From the NCBI GenBank assembly GCA_030670005.1, contig DAOVCL010000059.1, positions 1-10,004 of the forward strand: a DNA stretch of 10,004 bases. Reading direction: 5' to 3'. The position numbers and the translations under genes are program-made. The DNA is from Candidatus Zixiibacteriota bacterium (GTDB taxonomy: Bacteria; SM23-81; DAOVCL01). This document shows, piece by piece, positions 1 to 7,217 of this stretch; the first letter of the stretch is position 1, and each line of letters starts with the position of its first letter. The notes under the pieces are model-generated. The model was not told where the DNA came from and searched no databases. It saw nothing but the letters and a program-made list of their open reading frames with translations.

Positions 1-393
1 AACTGCCTGGAGATTGATTTCATTATCAGCAATACACGCGCCTATGTGCCCCTGTCTCAAGCTGGGCTGGAGGGGCTGAGGAGGCCGATAAACCTCGAAG
101 AGATTGGACTGATGAGGGGAACCCTCCTCTCACCGGCTGCAGAGCTTGAGGGAGACTGGAAGAGCAGAGCCAAATATCTGCGAGATAAGCTCTGCCAGGG
201 GGACCCCTATCGCATCGCCGAGATAATCAGGGACCTCTATTCAGGGACAATTTTGGACAAGCTGACTGCTACGGAGAAGTCAATCTTGAATAAAGCCAAG
301 CACCTTTTGGCCAGCGAGATGAGCTTGGTGGAGGAGATCACGCTTAATGAGGCAGTAGGGATAATAGAGGATACCATAGAGAACAAAGGTTAG
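1..393 (+). CDS. carD: CarD-family transcription regulator, 3' part (5' end outside window)
   Basis: The frame is open from base 1 to the TAG at 391-393, giving 130 residues; CarD proteins are about 160 aa, so roughly 30 N-terminal residues lie upstream. The visible start is the end of the N-terminal RNA-polymerase-interacting (Tudor-like) domain, with the typical strand Y-V-P-L followed by L-R-R-P-I. It is followed by the all-helical C-terminal domain beginning near D-W-K-S-R. The Trp at bases 157-159 aligns with the tryptophan that in mycobacterial CarD wedges into the minor groove at the upstream edge of the transcription bubble, and A-E-I-I-R-D-L and the K-A-K-H-L-L-A-S-E helix are also family-typical. 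In the family the protein binds the RNA polymerase beta subunit and stabilises open complexes. Eight bases separate it from the sigma gene, so the two initiation factors are probably co-transcribed. A GTG at 46 lies inside the folded domain and is not a plausible start. Confidence 0.86.
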   Translation, partial: NCLEIDFIISNTRAYVPLSQAGLEGLRRPINLEEIGLMRGTLLSPAAELEGDWKSRAKYLRDKLCQGDPYRIAEIIRDLYSGTILDKLTATEKSILNKAKHLLASEMSLVEEITLNEAVGIIEDTIENKG

Positions 394-401
394 GAGAGAG
401 G

Positions 402-1262
402 ATGTCCAGGGCGAGGAAGGCCAGAGCAAGGAGGAGGGAATCACAGATATTGGACAGTTATCTGAGGGATGTAAACACCATCCCCCTCCTATCTCCAGAG
501 GACGAGGCTATTCTCTCCCAACAGATAAAGGATGGGAATCAAGAGGCCTTGCAGAAACTGGTAAAGGCAAACCTCAGGTTTGTGATTAGCGTGGCTAAGC
601 AATACCAAAATCAGGGGATGCCTCTTCTCGATCTGATTAACGAGGGGAACATCGGTCTGATAGAGGCCGCCAAGAGATTTGATGCGATAAAGGGCTATAA
701 GTTCATCTCCTATGCCGTCTGGTGGATAAGGCAGGCTATACTTAAGGCTCTGGCTGAACAATCCCGCATAGTCAGGCTTCCCTTAAACAGAATAAGTGAG
801 CTCTGCAAGATCGTCAAACAATCCAGATATCTGGAACAGAGGCTACACAGGGTCCCTCAGATAAAGGAGGTGGTGGAAGGGCTGGGAATCGCTGAGGATG
901 AGGCTACCGAGATCATTCAGATGTCGAGCCTTCCAGCGCCCTTAGATGCCCCCTTAGACAGGGGGGATGACCGGAGTCTCCTGCACATCTTGCCCAATGA
1001 GAAACAACCTCTTCCAGATAAGGAGACTATGGATAAAAGCTTAGTGAGGGAGTTAAAAAGGATATTGACAACCTTAGCCCCCAGAGAGGCGGAGATAATA
1101 AAGCTATACTACGGATTGGAAGGGAAGAGGCCTCATACCCTGGAGGAGATAGGCAGAAGGTTTGGGCTCTCTCGAGAGAGGGCAAGACAAATAAAGAAGA
1201 AAGCACTGATCAAGCTCAAGCACACCTCCCGTAGCAGTTCCCTACGACCATATATGAGTTAA
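402..1262 (+). CDS. rpoD: RNA polymerase sigma-70 factor, short FCB-type RpoD/SigA
   Basis: This 286-aa sigma-70 factor lacks region 1.1. Region 1.2 is near residues 17-50 (DSYLRDVNTIPLL). Region 2 spans about 51-125, including core-binding D-L-I-N-E-G-N and the aromatic promoter-melting/-10 segment YKFISYAVWWIRQAI (99-113). Region 3 is about 130-205. Region 4 is about 213-275, with the -35-binding helix-turn-helix L-E-E-I-G-R-R-F-G-L-S-R-E-R-A-R-Q. Length, N-terminus and the ALAEQSRIVRLPLNR stretch match my memory of the roughly 287-aa primary sigma of Bacteroidetes, so I infer the housekeeping sigma, although an RpoS-like secondary role cannot be excluded. At the site equivalent to E. coli T440 there is Leu114, while Q437 is kept as Gln111. 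The ATG at 402 follows a strong GGAGAGAGG (393-401) that overlaps the carD stop codon. It is probably co-transcribed with carD upstream and the Trm112 gene 12 bases downstream. Confidence 0.93.
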   Translation: MSRARKARARRRESQILDSYLRDVNTIPLLSPEDEAILSQQIKDGNQEALQKLVKANLRFVISVAKQYQNQGMPLLDLINEGNIGLIEAAKRFDAIKGYKFISYAVWWIRQAILKALAEQSRIVRLPLNRISELCKIVKQSRYLEQRLHRVPQIKEVVEGLGIAEDEATEIIQMSSLPAPLDAPLDRGDDRSLLHILPNEKQPLPDKETMDKSLVRELKRILTTLAPREAEIIKLYYGLEGKRPHTLEEIGRRFGLSRERARQIKKKALIKLKHTSRSSSLRPYMS

Positions 1263-1274
1263 CCTGGAGGGAAG

Positions 1275-1439
1275 ATGTTAGATGATGAGCTTCTACAGAT
1301 TTTGGCCTGCCCAAAATGTAAGGGGGATCTTGAGTATGACCCACAAGGGGGTTGGCTCATCTGCCACCGCTGTAGGTTGAAATATCCTATCCGAGATGAT
1401 ATCCCTGTAATGCTTATAGATGAGGCCGAAGAGTTCTAA
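1275..1439 (+). CDS. Trm112-family small zinc-ribbon protein (YcaR/UPF0434-like)
   Basis: A 54-aa gene fits exactly between the sigma gene and mreC. The ATG at 1275 is preceded by GGAGGG (1266-1271) and the stop is TAA 1437-1439, three bases before the mreC start. The product begins [17 protein letters not shown] and has two Cys pairs, C12/C15 and C30/C33, forming a small zinc-ribbon. The C-terminal segment [16 protein letters not shown] is the hallmark of the family. Eukaryotic and archaeal Trm112 activates several methyltransferases acting on tRNA, rRNA and release factors; the bacterial short forms are poorly characterised, and some are linked to lipid A or methyltransferase genes. No methyltransferase is next to it here, so its partner is unknown. 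Its place in the cell-shape operon may be coincidental. Identification as a real gene is secure from the motif, spacing and ribosome site; the function is not. Confidence 0.88.
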   Translation: MLDDELLQILACPKCKGDLEYDPQGGWLICHRCRLKYPIRDDIPVMLIDEAEEF

Positions 1440-1442
1440 AAC

Positions 1443-2228
1443 ATGCAGGCTCCAGTCCGACTCACTTCTGCTCACCTGAAATATGTAATCCTCACCATTA
1501 CCCTCCTTTTCTCCCTCATTCTTATGGGTCTAAATCAAAGGGAGAAACTCCAATTGGCCAAAGCTGGCTCCTTGGCCTTCATCCCCGCCCAGAGGCTACT
1601 CTTCTACCTGGTGAGGATGGGGGAGATCTATGAGGAAAACAGAAGGCTCCGCCTTGCGAACACCAGGCTCTCCCTGGAGGTGGAGAGGATGAGGGGTTTG
1701 AAGGAGGAGAACCAAAGGCTGCGCAGGATGCTGGAGTTCAGGGAGAGAGCTCCCCTCCAGTTGGTTCCCGCTGAGGTTGTAGGAAGGGGACCGGAGAGGG
1801 CAACCCATTCCTTAATCATAGATGGGGGGAAGGATGAGGGGATAAAAATGAATCAGCCAGTTATCTCCGCCGATGGCTTGGTAGGAAGGGTAATCAAGGT
1901 GATGGGAAAGAGGTCAACTGTGCTTCTCCTCTTGGATCCAGACTGTAAGGCCAGCTCCTTGGTGGAAAGGAGCAAGGTCTATTCCATAATGGAATGTGAT
2001 GGAGGGAGATGCTATTTGAAGGGGGTCCCGCTTTATGCTGATGTCCAGGGGGGGGATGAGGTGGTCACCTCAGGGTGGGGAGAAATTTTCCCACCAGGGC
2101 TGAAACTGGGAACGGTGAAAAAGATCTCCAGCGCAAGAGCCGATCTCCTCAAGGGGGTGGAAGTGGAGCCGGCGGTTGATTTCACCAGTCTGAAGGAGGT
2201 ATTCATACTCCAGGGAGAATCAGAATAA
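1443..2228 (+). CDS. mreC: rod shape-determining protein MreC
   Basis: This 261-aa protein has the standard MreC layout: a short cytoplasmic N-terminus, one membrane helix at about 13-30, a periplasmic coiled coil at about 60-102 rich in E-N-x-R-L-R repeats, then the double beta-barrel domain from about 105. Family motifs are visible: S-L-I-I-D-G-G-K-D-E-G-I (123-134), P-V-I-S-A-D-G-L-V-G-R-V (139-150), and near the end G-D-E-V-V-T-S-G with I-F-P-P-G-L-K-L-G-T-V. MreC is a periplasmic scaffold of the elongasome that binds and activates PBP2. The ATG at 1443 is three bases after the Trm112 stop and has no strong ribosome site of its own, so translation is probably coupled to the upstream gene. 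mreD follows after two bases. mreB, usually directly upstream, is not here. Confidence 0.96.
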   Translation: MQAPVRLTSAHLKYVILTITLLFSLILMGLNQREKLQLAKAGSLAFIPAQRLLFYLVRMGEIYEENRRLRLANTRLSLEVERMRGLKEENQRLRRMLEFRERAPLQLVPAEVVGRGPERATHSLIIDGGKDEGIKMNQPVISADGLVGRVIKVMGKRSTVLLLLDPDCKASSLVERSKVYSIMECDGGRCYLKGVPLYADVQGGDEVVTSGWGEIFPPGLKLGTVKKISSARADLLKGVEVEPAVDFTSLKEVFILQGESE

Positions 2229-2230
2229 TT

Positions 2231-2767
2231 ATGTCCTTCAAGATCGTCAAGTATCTCCTCCTTTTCCTCCTGGCTACTATCCTTCAATCTACAGTGGTAG
2301 CTCTCTTCTCTATCCAAGGGATAAAACCAGATCTGATTCTCCTTCTTCTCTTCTACCTATCCCTCAAGGAAGGACCCTTATGGGGGACCATCTGGGGGTT
2401 TACCTTTGGTTTTGCCATTGACTCTACCTATGCCCCCTTCCAAATAGGAATTGGCTCCTTTAGCAAGGTCTGTTTCGGCTTCTTGGCGGGAAACTGGGGA
2501 GATAAGATCTACTTAGAGACACCCCATTCAAAGGGCCTTTTCCTCTTCTCCCTGGTCATCGCCCATGACATCTTGAGATATGGAATGGGAAAGATAGGCA
2601 ACTCAGATCTTGCCTTCTGGTACCCCCTCCTTACCAAGTCCTTGCCCACGGCTGTCTATACAGCCATCCTGGGGGGGATTCTCTACTATCTCATCAAAAG
2701 ACAGGCTGAGAGGGGATATATAATTGGCTCACCCAGGGGAAAAGAGGAAGCAGAGAGGGGAATCTAA
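2231..2767 (+). CDS. mreD: rod shape-determining protein MreD
   Basis: This 178-aa, very hydrophobic protein has about five predicted membrane segments (roughly 5-25, 32-48, 50-64, 103-118 and 138-155). The family signature is seen in K-P-D-L-I-L-L-L-L-F-Y-L-S-L (32-45) followed by W-G-T-I-W-G-F-T-F-G-F-A-I-D (51-64), a membrane helix ending in the conserved Asp. MreD is an inner-membrane elongasome component that acts with MreC on the RodA-PBP2 pair. The ATG at 2231 lies two bases after the mreC stop, with only a distant GGGAGA upstream, which again suggests coupled translation. The charged C-terminus (about 158-178) is encoded by bases that also encode the start of mrdA in another frame, an overlap of 44 bases. 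Confidence 0.93.
   Translation: MSFKIVKYLLLFLLATILQSTVVALFSIQGIKPDLILLLLFYLSLKEGPLWGTIWGFTFGFAIDSTYAPFQIGIGSFSKVCFGFLAGNWGDKIYLETPHSKGLFLFSLVIAHDILRYGMGKIGNSDLAFWYPLLTKSLPTAVYTAILGGILYYLIKRQAERGYIIGSPRGKEEAERGI
2711..2715 (+). promoter_or_regulatory. ribosome binding site setting the TTG start of mrdA
   Basis: AGGGG lies eight bases before the TTG at 2724, inside the 3' end of mreD. An in-frame TAA at 2721-2723 directly precedes that TTG, so no longer version of PBP2 is possible. The next in-frame candidates (CTG/TTG near 2790-2795) fall inside the membrane anchor, so this site decides the start. Confidence 0.6.
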
Positions 2768-4505
2768 GTACAGGGCCTCGATCTGGCTTCTGTTGGCCCT
2801 CTTCGGACTTCTCTCCCTGAGGCTTATCTGGCTGCAGGGAATCCAGTCCAAGAGGTATAGAAAGTGGGCTGAGGACAATCGGGTAAGAGCCCTCAGAATC
2901 CAGGCCCCCCGGGGCGAGATAAGGGACCGAGTGGGGAAGATCCTCGCCCAGGATCGCCCCTCCTATACGGTTTCCATTATCCCTTCTCAGTTTGATAAAA
3001 GCAAGAAGCCCAAGCTAGCCAAGCTTCTCTGCCTCGACTCTACCTTTATAGATAAAAAGATAGAGGAACCAGGGCTGCCATCTTTCGAACCGGTCAGGTT
3101 GAAGAGAGATGTTGACTTTCACACCATCTGTTGGCTTCAGGAACACGGGTTTTCTGGGGTGATTTACGAGCTGGAACCGAGGAGATTCTACTCATATGGA
3201 GAGGCAACTGTCCATCTATTGGGATATGTGGGCCAGCTCTCTCCTGGGGAGTATGAAAAGCTTAAGGCTTTAGGTTACAGGTATAATTCGGTTATAGGCC
3301 GATGCGGGTTGGAAAGGGAGTATGAGGACCTGCTCATGGGCCAGGATGGAGTCGAATATTGGGAGGTAACTGCCTATGGCAAGACGGTAGGAAGATTCGA
3401 GGACAAGCCTACCCAACCACCCCAGATAGGATCTGAGCTTGACCTGAGTCTGGACATCGAACTACAAGTGTGGATTAGGGATAACTTCCCTGACACCCTA
3501 AATGGATCAGTAGTAGCCATAGATCCCCGCAACGGAGAGGTACTGGCCCTCTACAGTTCCCCCTCATTTGACCCTAACCTCCTCTCCAAGGTAACCCAGG
3601 AGAGCACTTGGACAGCCATGAGGGATGATCCCCGCTTTCCCCTTCTCAACCGGGCCATCCAAGCAACCTATCCCCCGGGATCTATCCTAAAGCCTCTGGT
3701 GGCGGCAGCGGCACTTCAGGAGGGCTTGGTAAAGGAATCAACTAAACTTACCCCCTGTACGGGAGCCTTTAGGTATGGGAATAGGCTGTTTAGATGTTGG
3801 GAAGCCCATGGAAACTTGGATCTGAAGGAGGCCCTAATCCAATCCTGCGATACATACCACTACCAACTGGGAATTATGCTGGGGGTGGAGGGTCTATCAA
3901 CATATGCCCTTAAGTCTGGGCTGGGAAAGAAGCAGGGCATCGACCTCCCAGGAGAGGTTCCGGGCCTTATCTCCACACCTCGATACCTCAATCAGAGGTA
4001 TGGTAGGGGGAGGTGGACATCGGGCGTGGCCCTAAATCTGGCCATTGGACAGGGGGAAACCCTGGTTACTCCACTGCAGATGGCTGTAATCTTCTCCGCA
4101 ATCGCCAATGGGGGCTATCTTTATACACCTTTCCTGGTCAAGGCGATAAAGGCACCAGATGGCTCCCTCAGGGAATTGAAGAGAGCCCATCCCCAAAGGT
4201 TCCCCTTCTCCCCATCTGTGCTGAAAGCCATCAGAGAGGCCATGGTTGGGGTGGTCAATGATGAGGAGGGAACGGGTCAGAGAGCTAAACTGAGGGACTT
4301 TGTAGTGGCCGGGAAGACGGGCACTGCCCAGAACCCCCATGGTTCTGATCATGCCTGGTTCGTGGGCTATGCGCCCGCTACCAACCCCAAGATAACGGTC
4401 GCCGTCCTGCTGGAGAATGGTGGACATGGCGGGGCAACTGCCGCTCCCTTAGCCGGTAGGGTCATCGGCTTCTACCTGGGGAAGAGGGGAAATGAAGGGA
4501 TTTGA
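2724..4505 (+). CDS. mrdA: penicillin-binding protein 2, elongasome transpeptidase
   Basis: This 593-aa class B PBP cross-links glycan strands made by RodA during side-wall elongation. A short basic cytoplasmic tail is followed by one membrane anchor (about 20-38). The pedestal/dimerisation domain follows, with QAPRGEIRDRVGKILA and later the PBP2-typical G-R-C-G-L-E-R-E-Y-E stretch. The transpeptidase domain starts about residue 245. Catalytic motifs are S320-I-L-K323 with the acylated serine, S374-C-D376 (the SxD version of SxN, which I recall in PBP2 proteins), and K531-T-G533 within G-K-T-G-T-A-Q-N. Length is normal and no motif is missing. The start is a TTG in the 3' end of mreD with a suitably spaced AGGGG. 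The stop overlaps rodA by 14 bases, so the cognate polymerase and transpeptidase are translated as a coupled pair. Confidence 0.96.
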   Translation: MAHPGEKRKQRGESKYRASIWLLLALFGLLSLRLIWLQGIQSKRYRKWAEDNRVRALRIQAPRGEIRDRVGKILAQDRPSYTVSIIPSQFDKSKKPKLAKLLCLDSTFIDKKIEEPGLPSFEPVRLKRDVDFHTICWLQEHGFSGVIYELEPRRFYSYGEATVHLLGYVGQLSPGEYEKLKALGYRYNSVIGRCGLEREYEDLLMGQDGVEYWEVTAYGKTVGRFEDKPTQPPQIGSELDLSLDIELQVWIRDNFPDTLNGSVVAIDPRNGEVLALYSSPSFDPNLLSKVTQESTWTAMRDDPRFPLLNRAIQATYPPGSILKPLVAAAALQEGLVKESTKLTPCTGAFRYGNRLFRCWEAHGNLDLKEALIQSCDTYHYQLGIMLGVEGLSTYALKSGLGKKQGIDLPGEVPGLISTPRYLNQRYGRGRWTSGVALNLAIGQGETLVTPLQMAVIFSAIANGGYLYTPFLVKAIKAPDGSLRELKRAHPQRFPFSPSVLKAIREAMVGVVNDEEGTGQRAKLRDFVVAGKTGTAQNPHGSDHAWFVGYAPATNPKITVAVLLENGGHGGATAAPLAGRVIGFYLGKRGNEGI

Positions 4506-5688
4506 CCTTAAAATCTTCCTTCCTGTCCTCCTCTTAGTAGGAATAGGCCTGGCTTTAATCCACAGCAGCACCATTCATCCTTCACTACCAGGGGAGGCAT
4601 CCAAGTTTGCCATCAAGCAGATGATCTGGATTGGCATAGGCCTGATTCTCTTGGCGGCAACCTACACTATACCTCTCAGATTGCACCTTGCCTTCAGCTA
4701 CCTCTACTACTTGGCAGTCCTACTCCTTCTGGTCTTCCTCCTGGCCAGAGGAGGAGGTCGCTGGATAGAATTGGGCCCATTCAACCTTCAGCCTTCGGAG
4801 CTGGCCAAACTGGCCCTCATCTTAGGGCTATCCCGTTACCTTTCCTCAGAGAGGGTAGACCTGTCCCACATCAAGGGATTTGCTCCACCTCTCCTTCTGG
4901 GAGTCCTACCTGTTTTACTCATTTTAAAACAGCCTGATCTGGGAACCTCGATCCTTCTGCTCATCCTCCCCCTACCTATGCTCTGGTGGGCAGGGATGGA
5001 CCCCCGTCAACTCTTCTTTCTCTACTCTGTTAGTCTAAGCTTGATCTCCGCCTTCCATTGGCTGGCCTGGGGGATCTTCCTCACCTTTTTAATCATTCTC
5101 CTTCTACACTCCCCCCATTCCCTATTGGCCAAAACAGGCATTCTCTTGGCCAACCTATCGGTGGGGGTCATGACCCCCTTGATCTGGTCACACCTGCAGG
5201 AGTATCAGAGGCATAGGGTGATAGCCTTCCTTAATCCAGCCAGAGACCCCTTCCGCACCGGTTATCAGATCATCCAATCTAAGATAGCCATAGGCTCCGG
5301 CGGGATCTGGGGCAAGGGTTTTATGCAGGGGACCCAGGCCAAGCTCTTCTTCCTCCCTGCTCAGCATACGGACTTCATCTTTTCTGTAGCCGGCGAGGAG
5401 TTGGGGCTCTGGGGGTGCCTCCTCATCTTAGGCCTCTACATCGTCATTTTGCTGGAGTCACTAAAGATAGCCTATCGGGCCAAAAATCCCTTCTCCAGTC
5501 TGGTAGCGGTGGGGATTGGGACCATATTTCTCATCCAGATTGGGGTAAATGTAGGGATGACCCTGGGGGTGATGCCCGTCACTGGTCTCCCCCTTCCCTT
5601 CTTGAGCTATGGTGGCTCTGCCATGCTGGTGGATATGATTATGGTAGGACTGTTACTGGCCATCAACTCCAGGTGGAGGGAGTACTGA
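4492..5688 (+). CDS. rodA: peptidoglycan glycosyltransferase RodA (SEDS family)
   Basis: This 398-aa integral membrane protein with about ten helices is a SEDS polymerase that assembles glycan strands from lipid II together with PBP2. Signature blocks in order are G-G-G-R-W91-I-E-L-G-P-F, then LQPSELAKLALIL (99-111), QPDLGTSILLL (147-157), and R-D-P-F-R-T-G-Y-Q-I-I-Q-S-K-I-A-I-G-S-G (251-270). Next comes FLPAQHTDFIFSV (287-299), whose D294 matches the extracytoplasmic Asp required in characterised RodA proteins. The C-terminal block is PVTGLPLPFLSYGGSAM (362-378). RodA rather than FtsW is inferred from the pairing with PBP2 and the mre genes. The ATG at 4492 lies inside the end of mrdA behind GAAGAGGGGA. 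The stop TGA shares its last base with the lgt start. Confidence 0.96.
   Translation: MKGFDLKIFLPVLLLVGIGLALIHSSTIHPSLPGEASKFAIKQMIWIGIGLILLAATYTIPLRLHLAFSYLYYLAVLLLLVFLLARGGGRWIELGPFNLQPSELAKLALILGLSRYLSSERVDLSHIKGFAPPLLLGVLPVLLILKQPDLGTSILLLILPLPMLWWAGMDPRQLFFLYSVSLSLISAFHWLAWGIFLTFLIILLLHSPHSLLAKTGILLANLSVGVMTPLIWSHLQEYQRHRVIAFLNPARDPFRTGYQIIQSKIAIGSGGIWGKGFMQGTQAKLFFLPAQHTDFIFSVAGEELGLWGCLLILGLYIVILLESLKIAYRAKNPFSSLVAVGIGTIFLIQIGVNVGMTLGVMPVTGLPLPFLSYGGSAMLVDMIMVGLLLAINSRWREY
5675..5682 (+). promoter_or_regulatory. ribosome binding site setting the lgt start
   Basis: GGAGGGAG sits five bases before the ATG at 5688. That ATG shares one base with the rodA stop (TGATG arrangement). The frame is open much further upstream, into rodA, but the site and the Lgt homology both place the start at 5688. 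Confidence 0.7.
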
Positions 5689-6509
5689 TGCATCCCATCC
5701 TCTTTAAATTGGGGCCATTTGAGATAAGATCCTGGGGGGTTGCCTTCGCCATCTCCTGTGTGATGGGAACCTGGTTTGCCCAGCGGAGGGCCAGACACCA
5801 GGGGATAAACCCCAACCTAATAATGAACCTGGCCCTGATCATCATTGGATCCGCCCTAGTCGGCTCAAGGCTATTTTATGTGGTCTTCCATTGGGAGGAG
5901 TTCGCCCCCCACCCCTGGGACATAATCAGCCCCTATCAGAGCACCGGCCAGTGGGGAATTGGGGGGCTCTCTATGCTCGGGGGAATAATCCTCTCGGTTT
6001 TGGTCTCCCTCCTCTACCTACACCTTAAGGGAGAAAACATCTGGAAAGTTACCGACATTGTGGCTCCCTCATTTCCCCTGGGGATCTTTTTCACCCGCTT
6101 AGGCTGTTTTCTCAGTGGCTGTTGCTTCGGCAAGCCCTCATCCCTTCCCTTTGCGGTAACCTTCCCGACCCAAAGTCCAGCAGGCTTTGTCTATCCTCAC
6201 TGCCCCCTCCACCCCACCCAGCTCTACTCCTCCCTTTATGGACTTGGGGGCTTTTTCTTCCTCCTCTACTTAAAAAGGTATAAGAGTTTTTCTGGATTTA
6301 CCACTTGGCTTATGATTGGCTTTTATTGTCTGGCTCGTTTCCTGATTGATTTCCTGCGCTACTACGAGGAGAGTATGATCTTAACCAAAATAGGAGGGGT
6401 CTCCCTCTCTGTAAATCAGGGGGTCTGCTTGGTAACAATCCTAATAGCCGGGGTTGGCTGGAACCTCCTGCGTATCAGGGAAAGATGTGGATCGGCAAGA
6501 AGGTCATAG
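5688..6509 (+). CDS. lgt: prolipoprotein diacylglyceryl transferase (divergent active-site variant)
   Basis: This 273-aa polytopic inner-membrane protein has the Lgt layout of about seven helices; Lgt moves diacylglyceryl from phosphatidylglycerol to the lipobox Cys of prelipoproteins. Recognisable blocks are the N-terminal L-G-P-F-E-I-R-S-W-G, GSALVGSRLFYV (55-66), GIGGLSMLGG (90-99), the signature TRLGCFLSGCCFGKP (136-150), HPTQLYSSLYG (175-185) and ARFLIDFLRYYE (216-227). Against the E. coli protein as I remember it, R143 is kept (Arg137), but Y26 aligns with Trp16, H103 with Leu97, N146 with Cys140 and E151 with Cys145. The C-F-x-x-G-C-C-F-G form of the signature is one I recall in many non-enterobacterial Lgt proteins. 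The start at 5688 gives normal length and a good ribosome site. The end overlaps comFC by 25 bases. It may be a genuine Lgt subfamily or an Lgt-like paralogue; I favour the former. Confidence 0.88.
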   Translation: MHPILFKLGPFEIRSWGVAFAISCVMGTWFAQRRARHQGINPNLIMNLALIIIGSALVGSRLFYVVFHWEEFAPHPWDIISPYQSTGQWGIGGLSMLGGIILSVLVSLLYLHLKGENIWKVTDIVAPSFPLGIFFTRLGCFLSGCCFGKPSSLPFAVTFPTQSPAGFVYPHCPLHPTQLYSSLYGLGGFFFLLYLKRYKSFSGFTTWLMIGFYCLARFLIDFLRYYEESMILTKIGGVSLSVNQGVCLVTILIAGVGWNLLRIRERCGSARRS

Positions 6510-7213
6510 ATTCACTCCTGGCCTTTTTCTTTCCCCGTTACTGCCTCCTCTGCGACTCCCCCCTAAGAGAAGACGAAAGGATAGTCTGTAAGAGCTGCTG
6601 GGCCAGGTTGGAGATAATCACCGATCGCTTCTGCCAGCGGTGTGGTTGCCCCTTGAGATCGGGGGAGACAATCTGTGACTCCTGTCTGAAGAGTGGATAT
6701 TATTTTAGCTTTAATCGGTCCTTGGTGCCATTTGACCAGAGGTATCAGACCCTCATCCATAGCCTAAAGTACGAACGGATGACCAGCCTGGCAACAGGAC
6801 TGGGGGAGAAGCTCCTTTTTCTCCTCAGGGGAGAACCAAGGTTTGTCTCTGCCCAGGGGATAGTTCCCGTCCCCCTCCATCCCACAAAGCTGAGGGAGAG
6901 GGGGTACAACCAGAGTCTGCTCCTTGCCCAGGAGGTCTCCAAGAGGCAAGGTCTCCCCCTTATTGATGATGGTCTTTTAAGGGTGAAGAGGACGAAGAGT
7001 CAGACCAAATTGACCCTCGAAGAGAGGGTGGAGAATGTAAGAGGGGCTTTTAAGGTGGTTTCAAGGGAAAAGATAGAGAGCAAAAGGCTCATCTTAGTGG
7101 ACGATGTCTTTACTACCGGCTCCACCCTGAATAGTTGCGCTGAGACCTTAATGGAGGCGGGAGCCAGGGAGGTCTATGGCCTCACCTTAGCCATAGCTAA
7201 GAGATCTCTTTAG
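6485..7213 (+). CDS. comFC: ComFC-type double zinc ribbon and phosphoribosyltransferase-fold protein
   Basis: This 242-aa protein begins with a double zinc ribbon carrying four CxxC pairs (C20/C23, C35/C38, C50/C53, C64/C67), followed by a type I phosphoribosyltransferase fold. Family blocks are I-V-P-V-P-L-H-P-T-K-L-R-E-R-G-Y-N-Q-S, then RTKSQTKLTLEER with N-V-R-G-A-F, and the PRPP-binding loop V205-D-D-V-F-T-T-G-S-T214 with its acidic pair D206/D207. ComFC/ComF/GntX proteins are needed for natural transformation in several bacteria, where ComFC interacts with the single-strand uptake helicase side of the machinery; a biochemical activity is not established. The ATG at 6485 is inside the last 25 bases of lgt, preceded by AGGGA. 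It is the last plus-strand gene, and its TAG stop is four bases from the stop of the convergent GTPase gene. No other competence gene is in the window. Confidence 0.93.
   Translation: MWIGKKVIDSLLAFFFPRYCLLCDSPLREDERIVCKSCWARLEIITDRFCQRCGCPLRSGETICDSCLKSGYYFSFNRSLVPFDQRYQTLIHSLKYERMTSLATGLGEKLLFLLRGEPRFVSAQGIVPVPLHPTKLRERGYNQSLLLAQEVSKRQGLPLIDDGLLRVKRTKSQTKLTLEERVENVRGAFKVVSREKIESKRLILVDDVFTTGSTLNSCAETLMEAGAREVYGLTLAIAKRSL
7199..7210. other. perfect 12-bp palindrome at the convergent gene ends
   Basis: AAGAGATCTCTT is self-complementary and covers the last codons of comFC, directly before its stop. A second possible pairing, TCTC with GAGA over a TTTA loop (7205-7216), extends toward the GTPase stop. 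Neither form has the GC-rich stem plus T-run of a normal intrinsic terminator, so a role in stopping either converging transcript is only possible. Confidence 0.3.
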
Positions 7214-7217
7214 AGAC

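Noticed and set aside
489..761. 90-codon open frame on the minus strand inside the sigma gene
   Set aside because: It is antisense to sigma regions 1.2-2.4, which are strongly conserved, and has no family resemblance.
2232..2300. Pyrimidine-rich CTCCTT runs in the mre and rod genes as possible repeats
   Set aside because: They encode leucine- and phenylalanine-rich membrane helices and show no fixed period or copied unit.
4032..4427. 131-codon open frame on the minus strand inside mrdA
   Set aside because: It lies opposite the conserved transpeptidase domain of PBP2, shows no recognisable domain, and has the composition expected of a reversed coding strand.
5415..5687. Upstream extension of the lgt frame into rodA
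   Set aside because: The extra residues are an out-of-frame reading of conserved rodA sequence; the ATG at 5688 has a ribosome site and matches Lgt family length.
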